Assembly: GCA_905221605.1 (NCBI GenBank)
Contig: CAJNDS010000052.1
Span: 62,001 to 126,000 of the forward strand
Direction of reading: 5' to 3'
DNA length: 64,000 bases
Source: Symbiodinium natans
Taxonomy: Eukaryota > Sar > Dinophyceae > Suessiales > Symbiodiniaceae
The position numbers and the translations under genes are program-made. This document shows, piece after piece, positions 46,936 to 59,287 of the stretch. The stretch's first letter is position 1, and every line of letters begins with the position of its first letter. Under the pieces are notes generated by a model. The model worked only from the letters and a program-made list of their open reading frames with translations, was not told where the DNA came from and did no database searches.

Positions 46936-49570
46936 TCAACGACACTTCTGATTTAAGGCTCCAAGTCGACCATTGGGGATTTGCAATCCCTGCTCTGACA
47001 TGCCGTGGGCGATGGCTGGTCCTCCGGAATCCTTCCTCAGCACGCCAAGTGCGGTCTCAAGACCAGCAGGCTTTTGCACATCGAGACAGCATCCAAGCAG
47101 GCTCCCAAAGCCCCGACCGGCACCCCGTGGCCCTGGCAAGCTCTCCACCAACTCAAAGATGTCGCCCAGGGAAGTGCCGAAGTCGTAGCCTGCAGTGGGT
47201 TCCAGGAGGCTCTCCCATCGCGCGTGTCATCACCAGCTTTCACTTCTTCCTTCGCATGCTGCCAACACTAAGCGTCACGCGGCCTGGGAACTTCTGCGAG
47301 ACAATCGTGCTATGCTTTGGTGCGTGCCGACATTCAACGACCTGTACGCATGGGACATGACATGGCTGGCTGCGACAAACCAACAAAGTTCCGGCCTATG
47401 CCCCGGGACTTGTTGGCGCCTTTTTCAGCCTGGTCAAGGAAACGGTGTGCGCCGTCACAGGTGCAGTCTGACCCAGGAGCTGTTATGCAAGGTCGGGGTC
47501 ATGCGGCCGAGTGAATAGCACGGATCTGTGAAGAACCCTAAACCCTTAACCCTTAACCCTGGACCCTTAACCCTGAACCCTACCCTGGACCCTTAACCCT
47601 GAACCCTAAACCCTAAACCACAAGCTCGGCAAAGCTCCCAGATCCAAACTGTGAATTACATGTGCACAAGCTTCGTTCCTGGAGGTCGTTGCGCAAAGTC
47701 TCAACTTCCTCAACGTCAGACCATGGCCTGCCAGGCCATTGTCTGGTCACAGCACGTAGGGTCACAAATTCTTTACTGCTTCGTGAGCATCGCCCTTGGC
47801 TTGAACCGCTCAGGGGCTTCGGCTCAAAGTTGAAAGCGCTGACCCATGCTTCAGACCTCGCTGAACGTGAGAGGCGCACCTGGTGCGCATCCTAAATGGC
47901 CAAGAAAGTCTAAGCCTGGGCAATGGCGAACCACAGAGTGACGTTTTACTTGTTGATATGTCGGGCTACCCCGGCTGCATATGTTTGGCACAAGACTCGG
48001 GGATGTCCGGACTCCGGGATAGTGTGCCAGCTTAGCTGCACTCCACGCATGGCGCTGCATGGTCTACAAAGCTTTCATGCCCCCGCGCCGTCATTCTAGT
48101 TCCAACAGCTGACTGATTGAGTGCCGCACTAAGAGGCACTCGATGTGTGCGAGCAGTGCTGTGGTCTTCTCGGTCCCATCCTCCTCGAAGACTACATGCC
48201 TGTCACGACTAGCTGAAAGGCCAACTGCACAGGAAGCTCACAAGGATTGACCTGAATAATTCGGCAAGGGTTTTTGGAGCATAGTATGGTAAACTTGCAA
48301 TGCTAGTGTAATAAGGAAGCCTACAGAAATTATATAAGTGACCAATCATGTTCTGGTGATTCAGATGCTTGTGGCCATTTGCCATGATCTCTTCATTTTG
48401 GAGGCGCGTGCAGGAGTGAATTGGGTTGAAATCAGGCAGTGCCAATGTGAACGAAAGCTCGCCCACAGCCTTGGCATTGGCCTCTGTTACGCTTGGCCAC
48501 AAGCTGCGACAAAATTCTCTACGGAAGCACGAAACTTCCTCCGATCATAGACTTGCTTGGCCCATTCCGAAAAAAGATCTCAGCAGATCCCTGACGGTTC
48601 ATTCGTAATAGTATTCAGATCCTGAAATTCTCACAGAACAAACGTCCCCGGATCCACACCCGGCTAGACGAGCAGTCAGAATAGACACAACATGCCATAA
48701 TCTTGCCAGCATCACGCCACATCTCGAGCTCTCCAAGCTGCCTCCGAAGCACATGATGCGCCGGATTGGCATCAACCAGCACACCGAACAGGCCTTGACT
48801 CTCAAACCTCAGCATCAATCTGAATCATGTCCCCTAACCAAAATCCCGCAACTGCCAACCGGCACATATCTGAGGCGTGTGCCGTTTCAAGCCGTGACAT
48901 TGCGCGCGGTCGCATCTGTTGCCTTGCAAGGTCCTTTTCCTTCCAGAACCCTAACACATCCTAACACCATGACGCATCATGATGCCATAAAGTCCTATGC
49001 CGAACCATCCGGCCCTGCCTGCACTGCTTCCTCGATAAAAGAGAAGTCTGCCTCCTCGGCAGTTTGCACTCGGAGTTTAGGCCTTCGGACCATGCCTGCG
49101 GCGGATCAACTGGCCGAAACCATGGCCTACACATCTCCGTAGTGATTTTTGCTCATGCGTAGTTGTCTCTGCACGCGTCGCTCCTCCTTAGGAGCTTTGG
49201 AGATCTTTCCCACCATGTTGGACAAGTGGATCTGCGCCTTGGCATGCTATCGGCCAGGGCTAAGCCGCCGAAGGTTCACGCGGAAGGCACAATTTTCTCC
49301 TCTGCGCTCGAAAACTCTCTTGAAGGCTTCGCAGGCTCCACAAATCGTGACAGAATCCGAACCCCCTCGTCTCAGCATGATAGCTCTGCTGGCAACAAGG
49401 ATCGTAGCATCTGGGAGCAGAGACTTTTTCTGCATACATCGCCGAAAATCACCGCGTAGAAAACCTTGCTGGCCCAGCTGATCGAGCCACATGTCCAAGC
49501 TTTGTGCAGGGACTCGCACTGGTCCTCCCAGTCCCAACCACACTATGTAGGGGCATTGGGAAAACAGCAT
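46936..49570 (-). CDS. Possible multi-exon gene of unknown function
   Basis: Four minus-strand pieces look more protein-like than their surroundings. They are 49570-49247 (SLDMWLDQLGQQGFLRGDF), 48818-48615 (GLFGVLVDANPAHHVLRRQL), 47879-47613 (SDVEEVETLRNDLQE, then FGSGSFAELV) and about 47191-46936 (DFGTSLGDIFELVESLPG). Acceptor-like CTGAG/GTTTGAG lies near 48800 and TGCAG/GC near 47192. I recognise no domain, and the joining of the pieces is not demonstrated. They could belong to more than one gene or be chance frames. Confidence 0.25.
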
Positions 49571-49869
49571 AGAGTTCCTATAAAAGGATTATACTACGTG
49601 GGTTGTAGGTAAGGCTCGGGTTGTAGGTAAAGCTCTGCCGCTATGTGCGTGGCATAAATCGATGTCCGTATTGTTCAAGACTCTTTTCAGATGTGTCTCC
49701 CCGCAAGCTCCAAGCTCTGGCTAGTCTACGAGTCCACGATTGTATACGCCGCGACGAGAAGCAGAACCGTAGGGGTCTGGGCAACTTCACCTGCAATGCA
49801 CAAGTAGCCACAGACGTGGCACGAAAGCCATTGTGTTTACGAGTTTTTTCGGAATTTTCGGAGGGCATC

Positions 49870-50364
49870 CGAGCAATTCAACCCAAATTCATCTTCATGA
49901 TTGTGCACAAGTTGTTAAATGCCGCTTGTCTGCCTATGATATCCTGACTTGAAAGCTTGCAGCAAGCATGCCGCTGACCTGAAAAACTTTGCAGCAGTCT
50001 GTTGCTTGCTACTGCTGGCAGCAACCTCATGATGCCGATGTTTTCGGCGCTGTTGTTGTTCCTGCGCTATTGTTGTGGTGGTGTTGGTCCTTGCTGCTGC
50101 TTTATTGGTCAGACCGGGTGTAGCAACGGTAGCAACAACAAACAGGGAACGCAACATGACTTCATTAACCAGAGCAGCACCGCGACGCAGAGCTCCAAAA
50201 ACACGAGGCCTAAACATATTCCACGGCACTTGCAAGCCAGCGAAAAGCTTCGAAAGCAACCATGCAAGCGGTTTACACTAGTTGTGGTGGTGCTAATTTG
50301 TTTTAGTAGTAGAAGCAGTAGCAGAAGTAGAAGCAGTAGAAAAAGTAGTGGAAGGTAGTAATAG

Positions 50365-50415
<51 letters not shown>

Positions 50416-52440
50416 TGGTAGTGGTAGTGGTAGTGGTAGTGGTAGTGGTAGTGGTAGTGGTAGTGGTAGTGGTAGTGGTAGTGGTAGTGGTAGTGGTAGT
50501 GGTAGTGGTAGTGGTAGTGGTAGTGGTAGTGGTAGTGGTAGTGGTAGTAGTAGCCCCTAACTGATTACGGTGTTTTCTTGCGTTTTCTTGCGTTTTTTTT
50601 GTGTTTTTTGCCTGCTTGGGGGGGGGATAATAACGTCATTCATATTGCATGCCTAAAACACTGGTATTTACTGTGTTTTCGCCTCTTTCTGCATCATACT
50701 TCACAAGGAGGTGGAGCAAGATACGTTGCCACAAGTCTCCATGCCTTTCGCGACCATGCCCAAAAACACTGGTATTTGCGGCGTTTTTGCCTCTTTGTAC
50801 AACATTCTGCACCAGGAAGAGGGGGGGGGGTTCTTTCTCCCCACCCGCTGTGAGCTTTCACAGGCCACCACCCAAACCGCTGCCTTTTTAGGGTTTAGGG
50901 CTGTCGCCCTCAATTCCCACCATTGCTTTCCCTACAAAGGTGTGGTGAAGGTAGCTGGGCGGGAGAGCCCCTAAGGCTCGCCTTGCCACTAGGCCCAAAG
51001 TGGCGCCATTTACACAGGATCCTCTGATCCTCCTTTTGATGAGAACACCCAGCTGTCAGAAGTCCACCGCCCTGGACCCCCTGGGCCCCCCTCTGGGGAC
51101 CCCTGACCCTGACCCGCAAATTTTAAAATCTAGGGTCTGCCATGGGGGTACGCCTTCCCGACAAAAACCCCTTTTTCCCCTGGCCCCCGCACTGAAATGC
51201 CAGCGCTGCTAATTCGCGGTACTGCAAGCACGCTTGCTGCCTGACATCAATGCTGTTCTTGGCACGAGAACAGCTACCTCGCCTCTGCGAATTTACTCGC
51301 GCGCCTGAACACTCGCTGAGCCATCTCCCAAACAACAAAATGTGTCGGCCAAAAGGATGCCCTGGCGAGCTAGCTCAGATGCTCCTGAGCGCCTGGAACT
51401 GTGCTTGGCAACTTGACCAAACTTGACGCTTTAAGGCTTGAGAAGGCAAATTGAATTGCCTGTACTCCACGGAGCTCACAAGTTCAAAGAGCAAAGCCAC
51501 GTTGCGCAATTTGAATTCTAGCAAATAGTTCTTAAAGGACTTGAGAAAATGGAAATCTTGCTCCATCTCAAAAGCTTTGACGCTGACGGACAGCGCCGGA
51601 AGTGAATGCAAATCGGGGCCAAGAAGAAGTTTTTCGGACTGCCAGACACATTTCGGAGTGGTCAGAAGCACATCAATAAGACCAGAGAGCTTAATCCACG
51701 AAGCACGGAAGCAGACGACACAGTGAGACTGGGATCAACTGCGGCGGAAAGTGCTGAGAATTGGTGTATCCAGAATCCTCTGGATACTTTCTGCTCCATG
51801 CCTCGTTAGGTCCAAGACACATCACACTGTCCCAGCTGACGACCAAGTTGCCGTGCAGAGCTGTAAGCTTTTACGCACCTTAGAAGACCTGCGCAGCAAA
51901 GAAGCATGACAGTACTGTTTTTGAGGACGGTTTTGCAGAAGAGCCGACAATGATGGACGTGACAAACTCCGGGGAAGCTGCTGCTGCCTGTTTCGGCGGC
52001 TGCTCAACATCCTCCGCATCGCAAAACCCTCCAGGCACGGTACGGCCGAAGAAGACGATAAGTTTGGCCACTTGGATTTTTTGCCTAACGGCAAAATGGG
52101 GGCGCGAAGCACTCGCCCGCTATGTCTGTAGCCTCCGAGAAAAAAATTCGCAAGAAGCAGAACAGAGACCTTGCAGTTGCAGAATCAAAATCCATGAAAC
52201 TCGACGTCTCAGCTGCAGTATAACAAAGTAAACCAAAACCTCTGGTCTCTAGAAGCCGCCAGCGTCAAGCGTCAAACGATTCACGAGTATATAGAAGCCG
52301 CAAGGGTCAAACGATTCACAACACTATAGAACCACAAAACCTTCAGAAAACATACAAAAGCAAAATCAAAGACAAACAAAAAGCCAGAAAAGAAGTCAGG
52401 AAAAATACAAAAACAACGCAAACCAAATCAAAAACAGTTT
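49870..52440. other. Non-coding stretch with repeats
   Basis: No gene could be supported. It contains a degenerate 104-bp tandem pair (about 50650-50715 and 50753-50820, sharing AACACTGGTATTT and TTTTTGCCTCTTT), G-runs at 50617 and 50820, and the AGT/GGTAGT microsatellite. A minus frame at 51671-51375 is open but unrecognised. Confidence 0.4.
50366..50550. repeat. (AGT)n / (GGTAGT)n microsatellite
   Basis: About 15 AGT triplets (50366-50410) are followed by about 23 GGTAGT hexamers to 50550. The change from triplet to hexamer unit is abrupt. Confidence 0.92.
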
Positions 52441-52480
52441 TGCACTCAAAAAATATTTCAACAATACAAGCAACTACTAC

Positions 52481-52960
<480 letters not shown>

Positions 52961-53350
52961 CATTCCATTCCAAGCGCAGCCGCAGTCCGAGTCCACAGCT
53001 TAGCGTACAGCCTAGTGGCAATGCTTGTGCATTGGCGCTTCCTTGAGCGCAAGTTCCACAAGAAACGAGTTCCGCTACGAATAGCCGAGCGAACTCTCGA
53101 GTCAGCTCTTCATGTGTACCAAACAACAAGATATGAGGCATGTATGTGGCCGAAGCCCGGCACACCAGTATGTACAATGAGGGGCTACGACACTGTACAA
53201 TTCACTCACGGTGAAGGACTGTCGTCCTGCGGTCAGTGTAGAGAGGAGCACACTCAAGCATTGCAGTGCAATGCACGGCTTTTTGCACGGGAGTGCAGCA
53301 AGCTCACTACCCCATCGTGAGACTGAGATGTAGTCCCCACATCGAATGCA

Positions 53351-54165
53351 TCAGGTGTTATTGATGACATCTTCCCTGCACAGAAGAACAGCATAGCATT
53401 GTTGCGACAGTGCGGCATCAAGGCTGATGTGTGCACTGCTTCTGGCCAATCTGGAATCATCCGTGGCCCATTGCGTGACCTGGCCTCCCCTTGCTTCTGA
53501 TCGTCTGCTGATCAGTCGAGTCGTGTAGTGTCCTGAATGTGGAGAAGCTCCACAGTGAAACAGGAGAGCGCACGTGTGGTAGAGAGCATTGTCACAGGTG
53601 ATGCCTTGTGCGTGAAAGACTGGGAGGAGAACAGTCGGGTTCATGGTTGTGGGCTTGCTATTCTTAAGGATGGAGGCATGAGTAGGATGTTGGCTGAAGC
53701 GCATGAGCCGCAACATGAGGACTTGTGGTGGTTGCTGGAGGGCATGGCTGGCCTGCTGATGCATATGCCAATGTCCTATGAGGCTTTGCAAGTCGGTGAA
53801 CTCAGGTTTCTGCACAAGGTCAAGGTTGATCATGCACTTCGTGTGATTTCTTTGATGCACTTCATGCTCCCCTTGGAGGTTAAGAGTTCTGGCTTCCCAG
53901 TGTCCTTGTACAACTTGGGGCCGTAGGCCGGCCACCATGTGCTCAAGAAACTCAGCGGCATCATGTTGACGATGCACATCCTGCCAGGAAGCAAGGATGG
54001 ATTTCCACGAGGGGAGAGCATGCACGTGCATAGGTTTGCGGGCAGGTAGCACATCTCGCATGGGTGTTCACCTAGACACGTGCATTTATGTAGGTGCAGC
54101 CAGGCAAGCACGCTGGCATTCAGGTAGCACGTATTAGTGCTGTTCAGCAGCTTTAGTAGAAGAGT
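53351..54165 (-). pseudogene. Ubiquitin-specific protease (peptidase C19) domain of the LINE
   Basis: The Cys box is at about 54155-54115 (NSTNTCYLNASVLAW, catalytic Cys inside NTCYLN). A frame change near 54050 is followed by QHDAAEFLEHM (USP QQD box) and, near 53.5 kb, the His box (GASPHSGHYTTRL) and the WATDDSRL strand carrying the third catalytic residue. All three USP signature blocks are therefore recognisable although split over two frames. USPs cleave ubiquitin from proteins. The domain follows the RT and zinc fingers on the same strand with no gap, which supports it being part of the element and not a host gene, but a fused host fragment remains possible. Confidence 0.75.
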
Positions 54166-55100
54166 TCTTGTTGTAGCTTCTGTACCCACTCCGCGGCGGG
54201 TGACTGCTTCAAGGACTCCCTGCGTAGCTGCAGCCCTATCAGCTGCAGGGCTGCCGATCCAGATAGGGATTCGAGGCAGCGCCAAACCTCCTGGCTCCCT
54301 TCTGTCCTGTTCGAGATCTCCAACTGGAAGGTGGTGATGTTGGACATGTCCGCTGTGAGGGGCCGACGTGAGTGGAATCTGTGGATCATGTGTGGCCTCT
54401 AAAGGAGCGTCACCAGTGTCTCCAAGTCTGTCAGCATCCGGTCCTAATGGAGGGCGGTCCGACTCTCGTTCACGACCAGAACCACTTCTGGTACCCAGGT
54501 GTGGTTGTGAGGGTCTATCCAGTGGTTCTCTGTGGCTTTCTTCATGAGCCCCGTGGCTTGGGCTGCAGCGGGTTCGACTGCTTTGAGGGTCGCTGCAAGG
54601 AGCTGTACTAGGTTGACCATGAGTGCCATGCGTAAGGGGCACGTGACTTGGTTTTGCTGATGCGCCTCCTTCCATGTCTGCGCTGCTTTGAAGAGCATCT
54701 TGAGTGCTCCGGTTTCCCCTGGCTGAAGGAAAAGTACCCACGCTGTGTCTTGTTGTAGCACCTTGATGGCTGTCTCCTGCTGCAGGGACAGTTGGCAGAG
54801 CGCTTTCACTAGTGGAAGCAAGTGAGGGCCATCCGTGGATTTTCTGCCCTGTTGCCTGGGAGGATTGGCTTGTGCCCCATTGGGCCGCCCATTTCGATCC
54901 CCTTTGCCTGCACCTTTGCGCGGTGCCTTGTTCATTCTGGTCTCCTGCACAGGGGCCTCTTGAGCTTCCCTCTTGGGGCCGCCGTTCGTCACCTCCATCT
55001 GCAGTGCTGCCAGTTGCTCTTTGAGCACCGGGCCGAAGCACTCCGCTAGCTGTTGTTCCATGCCTAGGTGGTTCAGAGCACTTAGACAGGTGCATAACAC
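54150..55100 (-). pseudogene. Gln/Lys-rich segment between zinc fingers and USP
   Basis: The frame at 55100-54444 has a protein-like sequence with a basic, glycine-rich stretch (RKGAGKGDRNGRPNG) and helical Leu/Gln-rich parts (VKALCQLSLQQETAIKVLQQ). After a frame change it continues at 54389-54153 (LQLIGLQLRRESLKQSPA). The overlapping frame of 55203-53830 is a shadow through most of this interval. No domain is recognised; it may be a nucleic-acid-binding linker. Confidence 0.45.
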
Positions 55101-55790
55101 AGATCTGCCAAAGTACTGTGCACTTGGCCGGGTGTTGCCGAGCAGCTTTCACGTGAGTGCCGCAATGCTCGCACGGCGCACCAAGGTATTGAATCTTGAG
55201 CACAGTTTCGCTGCGTCAGCAAGAAAGGCTGTGTGCAGCGATTCGTGGGATTGTCTGTAATGGTTCTTCATCTTGCTGGCATCAGCAATCCACTGCCTTT
55301 CAGAAGGCACAATGATGCTTGAGTACATGTCGGTCCTGAAGGTGGAATGCCGCATTCTCGCGGTATTGCAGCAGCAGGTCACGGACTTTTTGCCTTTGCG
55401 CATACGGGAGGGAAGCATCACTGTTTGTCACCGTGTTGACAGCTTCCTGCTGATGCGCCGGCTCCTCAGGCTGTCTCTTTACTTGTCTAGTGGTGTCACT
55501 TTCGTGGCATACTGAGACAGTCTGCTGCATCAAGGTCCTGTCCATGGCTGGACATCGCATTTCCTGTATGTGCTTTCGCAGACTAGAGAAGTCACACAGT
55601 TTTTTTTGGCAGTGCGCACATGTTGGGAGGCCATTCTGCGCATCTCGCGCTCGTTCGAACAGTATGGGGTGTTGATTAGCGGGTCTGCTGCTGTGCAGCG
55701 GGTGAGCCTTGGCCATGTGCAAAAGCATGGCTGTGCGATCGACATACGAAATGCCACACTCAGGACAGGCTACTCCTTTGTGTAGGGGTG
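54990..55790 (-). pseudogene. Zinc-finger segment of the LINE-like element
   Basis: Three Cys/His clusters follow the RT. CPECGISYVDRTAMLLHMAK with a further His lies at about 55775-55700, CAHCQKKLCDFSSLRKHIQE with a further Cys at about 55620-55555, and a CEHCGTHVKAARQHPAKC cluster near 55180. Such fingers after the RT are common in non-LTR elements and are thought to bind nucleic acid. They lie in different frames, in keeping with the frameshifts elsewhere in the element. Confidence 0.7.
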
Positions 55791-55799
55791 TGAGTTCGA

Positions 55800-57355
55800 C
55801 TAGCTCTCGCTGCGTAGTACTGATGGAGCCAATGGCGTGCTTCCAGGCTTCAGACCCCGCGCAAAGGAGTCGGTGTGATCCTGTTCCGGCTCAGCAAGCA
55901 ATTGATTTCGCAACATATCCAAGGGATGGGTGAGACCCCATGTGTGCAGCAGCTGTTCGTGCGTGTGATGTGTGAGATGCACGGGGTCCTTGACTACAAT
56001 TCTGATCTGCTGCATGAGTTGCGTCGTGAAGCGCTTGCTTCCTGCTGAAGTCAAGCCACATGCGTCTAGGCCATACGCAGAGGCCGTGTACACACATGCC
56101 CGCCAGATACCGAGCCTGTTACGAATAGCAGTAAGCTCATTTTTACCTCTGAGAACCTTAGCAAGCCTCCAGAAGTTCTTCCTCCCTATATCAAGTCGGT
56201 GCTCAAGCGTTTGGTCTTCAAAGTTGTCGTAGCTAGTAATGGCGCCTAGATAGGGTGAATGATTGCGCAAGTGGAATATCAATTTGGGATCTGGCCCTGC
56301 GGATACGGAGCTCCGTGCCATGCTTGGTGCGGACCAGATATTTGCGTCTGATGGTTTCGGCTTGCTTCCCACGACAGGTGAGTATGGCCTTGCTCTTGGA
56401 TGGGCTCACCGTCATGCCGAGTTGCGTCTGAACATCCATGAGAGCTGCGATGCGAAGCAGTGTCGTATCGAGTTCATGTTCAGTCCGAAAGAAGCCCGAG
56501 CCGTGATAATCATCAGCAAAGATGGAGAGAAGTTGTTGCGTCTCCTCGATTCCTATCTTGGTCGCAAGAGCACTACTTATAAGATGGGAGTAAATCAACC
56601 ATAGGAGGGGCGCCACTGCACATCCCTGACGCACTCCTTGAGTGGCCTGGACAAGGCGCTCCTCACCATCATGGTTGATAGCGTATCTGGCCTGCTGGTG
56701 CCATCTTAGAACAATGTCAATAAGCTGATGCGGCAGGCGCATGCCCAGCATGCCTTGGACAAGTTTGTCCCTGGGCATGGCATCGAAGGCGCCCTGCAAG
56801 ATCTAGCGTGACTTGGACGCCCCGCACGAGGCTGGTCGGCTGCGCGCCCGCGAATCTGTCGCGCAGCGTGCATTTCTGCATCAGGCACTCACTGCGCACA
56901 AGACGACAATGCTCAAAGACCCTGCGCAGTGCATCCTTATGCGATCGCTGAGGTGTATATCCATACTGCGGGAACTGTTTAGTAAACCCGTAGATGTAGT
57001 CTTGGTACGGGAATAGTAGGCTACGGAAGGTGAGCTTGCCGAGCTGGTCTTGCAATCCGATGGGTCTATGATGCCCTGCTTCGGTGCCCGTGTTTGGTTT
57101 CTTGAAAAGTACGAGCTGCGCATCTGACCAGTTCTGCGGCACCTCGTTTTCTCCGTTCTGCCAGTTTTTGTTGATGATGAGACTAGTTGTACGCGCTGCT
57201 TCATGTGCACAAAGCCTCCAAATTGCACTAGGTGGATGGCCGTGAGGAACCGCCTTTCTCAGGGGCGCCCTACTCAGCATGTGCTCCAGCGTGTTTGCGT
57301 CAACAAGCACCGACTCAGCGCTGCACGTCTGCGGCTGAGTGGCCAAGATTGGCAC
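55800..57355 (-). pseudogene. LINE reverse transcriptase, frameshifted
   Basis: The fingers region is clear (PQNWSDAQLVLFKKPNTG, then HRPIGLQDQLGKL). The first catalytic aspartate region (VTLDL / GAFDAMPRDK) is split by a one-base insertion near 56800. QGVRQGCAVAPLLW and the FADDYHG catalytic box lie between 56799 and 56233. A second frame carries the thumb region (PYLGAITSYDNFEDQTLEHR) from about 56300 to 55800. The domain order is that of non-LTR elements. The frame breaks show it does not encode an intact enzyme in this copy. Confidence 0.9.
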
Positions 57356-57470
57356 ATCCTCACAGGCAGTGAGTTTTTTGTGAAATAAGCATGAAACTCA
57401 TCCGCTTCTTCCTGCCTGGTGAGGACCTGACCTTGCGGTCCTCGGAGTTGTGTGCGCTTATATTGCTGCT

Positions 57471-58126
57471 TTATCGTAAAAATTGGCAAACTCTTCGAAA
57501 CGTAGAAATGCAAGTATCATTCCCATGAGAATCCTGGTTCTACTTGCACAACAAGAAGCACATGCGAACTCCCATCTTTTTCCAATGAGGTGCAATCTCC
57601 CAGCATCTGGAAAACACAATCTCGCTTCGGTCCAACCGAAGTGAGAAGGTTAGGACGAGCACCAAGCTGCCGATCGCCCCAGGCGACTACAACCCCGGGT
57701 GGGCGGGCGGGTGAAAAATTTTCAAGCCCCAAGCTTGAGCGACAAACATGCCACACATGTTCACAACTCATGCAACAAGCACTGAGAAGCTGTTACGCAT
57801 GTTGGCAAGAAAAGTACAAATCCAAAAGATGCAGGTACCAAACCTTGCTCTTACAGACATGTACGTGAACGTGAAAATATAAAGACAACGTTTCTTCTAC
57901 CCCAGGTAGATAAACGATATAAAGCACTATCGCATTCGCGAAATGGCTCTTATCGTAAATATTGGCAAACTCTTCGAAACATAGAAACGCAAGTATCATT
58001 CCCATGAGAATCCCGGTTCTACTTGCACAACAAGAAGCACATGCGAACTCCCATCTTTTTCCAATGAGGTGCAATCTCCCGGCATCTGGAAAACACAATC
58101 TCGCTTCGGTCCAACCGAAGTGAGAT
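57471..58126. repeat. Paired 175-bp direct repeats with terminal palindrome
   Basis: The sequence at 57471-57645 recurs at 57951-58126 with only a few differences. Both start TTATCGTAAA and end with an imperfect palindrome around CTTCGGTCCAACCGAAG. The spacer is 305 bp. The left copy abuts the truncated LINE. The arrangement recalls a terminal-repeat element in miniature or a hairpin-ended element, but it has no TG...CA ends. The spacer and right copy have an open minus frame (58098-57793) of unknown meaning. Confidence 0.85.
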
Positions 58127-58384
58127 TATTGTTCAAAGACCGCGCTTGTCTTGCAACGTCGTGCCATGTTTGAGCACTTCAAGTGTGAACACTCTCACAT
58201 TCAAACATCATGCAGTATGCTCGCATCACTAAGGTCGCACTCGACTCTTTTCACATGATGGGGAAATCAGTACCGAGCACGGCTGGTTGGATCTCAATCC
58301 CTCCTGTAAGACAGAAGACTGCTGTCAAGTCTCGAAATGTCCTGTGAGACACAAGGCTCCTTCCCCACTCACCTGAGCCGTGTG

Positions 58385-58700
58385 TCAAACTCTCAACTGC
58401 GAGGCTCTCTTTACAATCGCCGAAACGATCTCGCCTGCCTCGAGTGATTCATTCTTGAATCCTAACTTCCTAACCAAATCAAGTTGCATCCTTGAAGGTT
58501 GATCCGCTAAATTCGCGGGCGAAGCAACTCTCGCGTACCACGGCAAAATGCCGTGAACATATTCCAAGAAGTTTGCTTCATCGACCAGCATTCCAGCAAC
58601 TCCTTTCTTGGCAGATCACGACATGTAAGCATGTCGCGCCGCATCATTGTCGCAGGTAAATGATTACCCAGTTCCAGCAGTCGCTCCATGCCTCGATCTC
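58385..58700 (-). pseudogene. Retroelement RNase H-like remnant
   Basis: The minus frame reads DNDAARHAYMS, an in-frame stop, then about 55 residues ending WYARVASPANLADQPSRM. The DND...W..RV.S.AN.AD.PSR pattern is that of the RNase H region of LTR/DIRS-type Pol proteins. The stop at about 58618 and the absence of the rest of Pol mark it as a fragment. A nearby frame (58958-58644) may be more of the same element. Confidence 0.55.
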
Positions 58701-58989
58701 CGTGGACAGATCGGTGGCAAGGCCCTGATCTACAAGACGGCGGTGCTCTACCTCGAGGTGCCACAAGCCACGTTTGCTCTGAGTGTGATAAGCACGAGTG
58801 GAAAGGGATGATTCGAGAAAATATCCCGTGTCAGTGGCCTCGCCAACGATAGATGCTGCCATGATCGTGCAAATCGCAGAGCAAGTGCGTGCGAATTTGA
58901 GCATCACGGATCTGGAAAGGATGTTGAATGAAAAGAAAGGCCGGGCGCGGCGTGACAAGTGGCAATGAAAGAAAAGAACAAGTTTCTTC

Positions 58990-59054
58990 CTTCTTTAGGC
59001 GCGGCGCCAGCCGCGGCGGCGACCGCCGCGCATGGCGCCGCGCCTTCAAAGAAG
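58990..59054. repeat. 65-bp GC-rich near-perfect inverted repeat
   Basis: CTTCTTT + GGCGCGGCGCCA + CCGCGGCGG pairs with CCGCCGCG + TGGCGCCGCGCC + AAAGAAG around a 3-4 base loop, with only short bulges. The arms include 12-bp perfect complements at 58999-59010 and 59033-59044. It could extrude as a cruciform or fold as RNA. It lies between two transposon remnants and may be a hairpin end of a small element. Confidence 0.8.
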
Positions 59055-59287
59055 AGCTGCGCCGCCAAGAACAACCTGCCACCTCTGGCGCTGCGTCTGT
59101 TTAAGCAAGCACCGCCCACAGTGCCACAGCCAGTACTCGGCGCCTACTCTCTCTAACCTCTAACTTAACCTCTAACCCGACTCGAACACGTTAACAGCAA
59201 ACGCCCAACCCTACTGCGACCCCCCAGCAACAGAAGAGCATGTAACCTTTTCGCGCACTTCTTGCGAAACAGAAACGCTTCAGCTTG

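Larger units (their letters stand above)
53351..57513 (-). mobile_element. 5'-truncated, frameshifted LINE-like retroelement with a USP domain
   Basis: In minus order the element has an endonuclease-RT linker (TQLRGPQGQVLTRQEEADEF, about 57450), reverse transcriptase (57355 to about 55800), zinc fingers, a low-complexity segment and a ubiquitin-specific-protease domain ending at 53351. No apurinic-endonuclease domain is visible. At about 57470 the element meets a separately repeated sequence, so the 5' end is truncated. Frameshifts are visible near 56.80, 56.30, 55.1, 54.4, 54.17 and 54.05 kb, so this copy is dead or heavily decayed. The 3' flank ends in a long ACT/AGT microsatellite. Confidence 0.85.

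Noticed and set aside
53830-55203. The 457-residue frame as one real protein
   Set aside because: Only its ends (zinc-finger start and USP Cys box) look real. The middle is a His/Ser/Arg-rich shadow of a better frame, so the element is frameshifted.
57471-58126. The 175-bp repeats as LTRs of a complete LTR retrotransposon
   Set aside because: They lack TG...CA ends, no primer-binding site or polypurine tract was seen, and the 305-bp spacer encodes no recognised retroviral-type protein.
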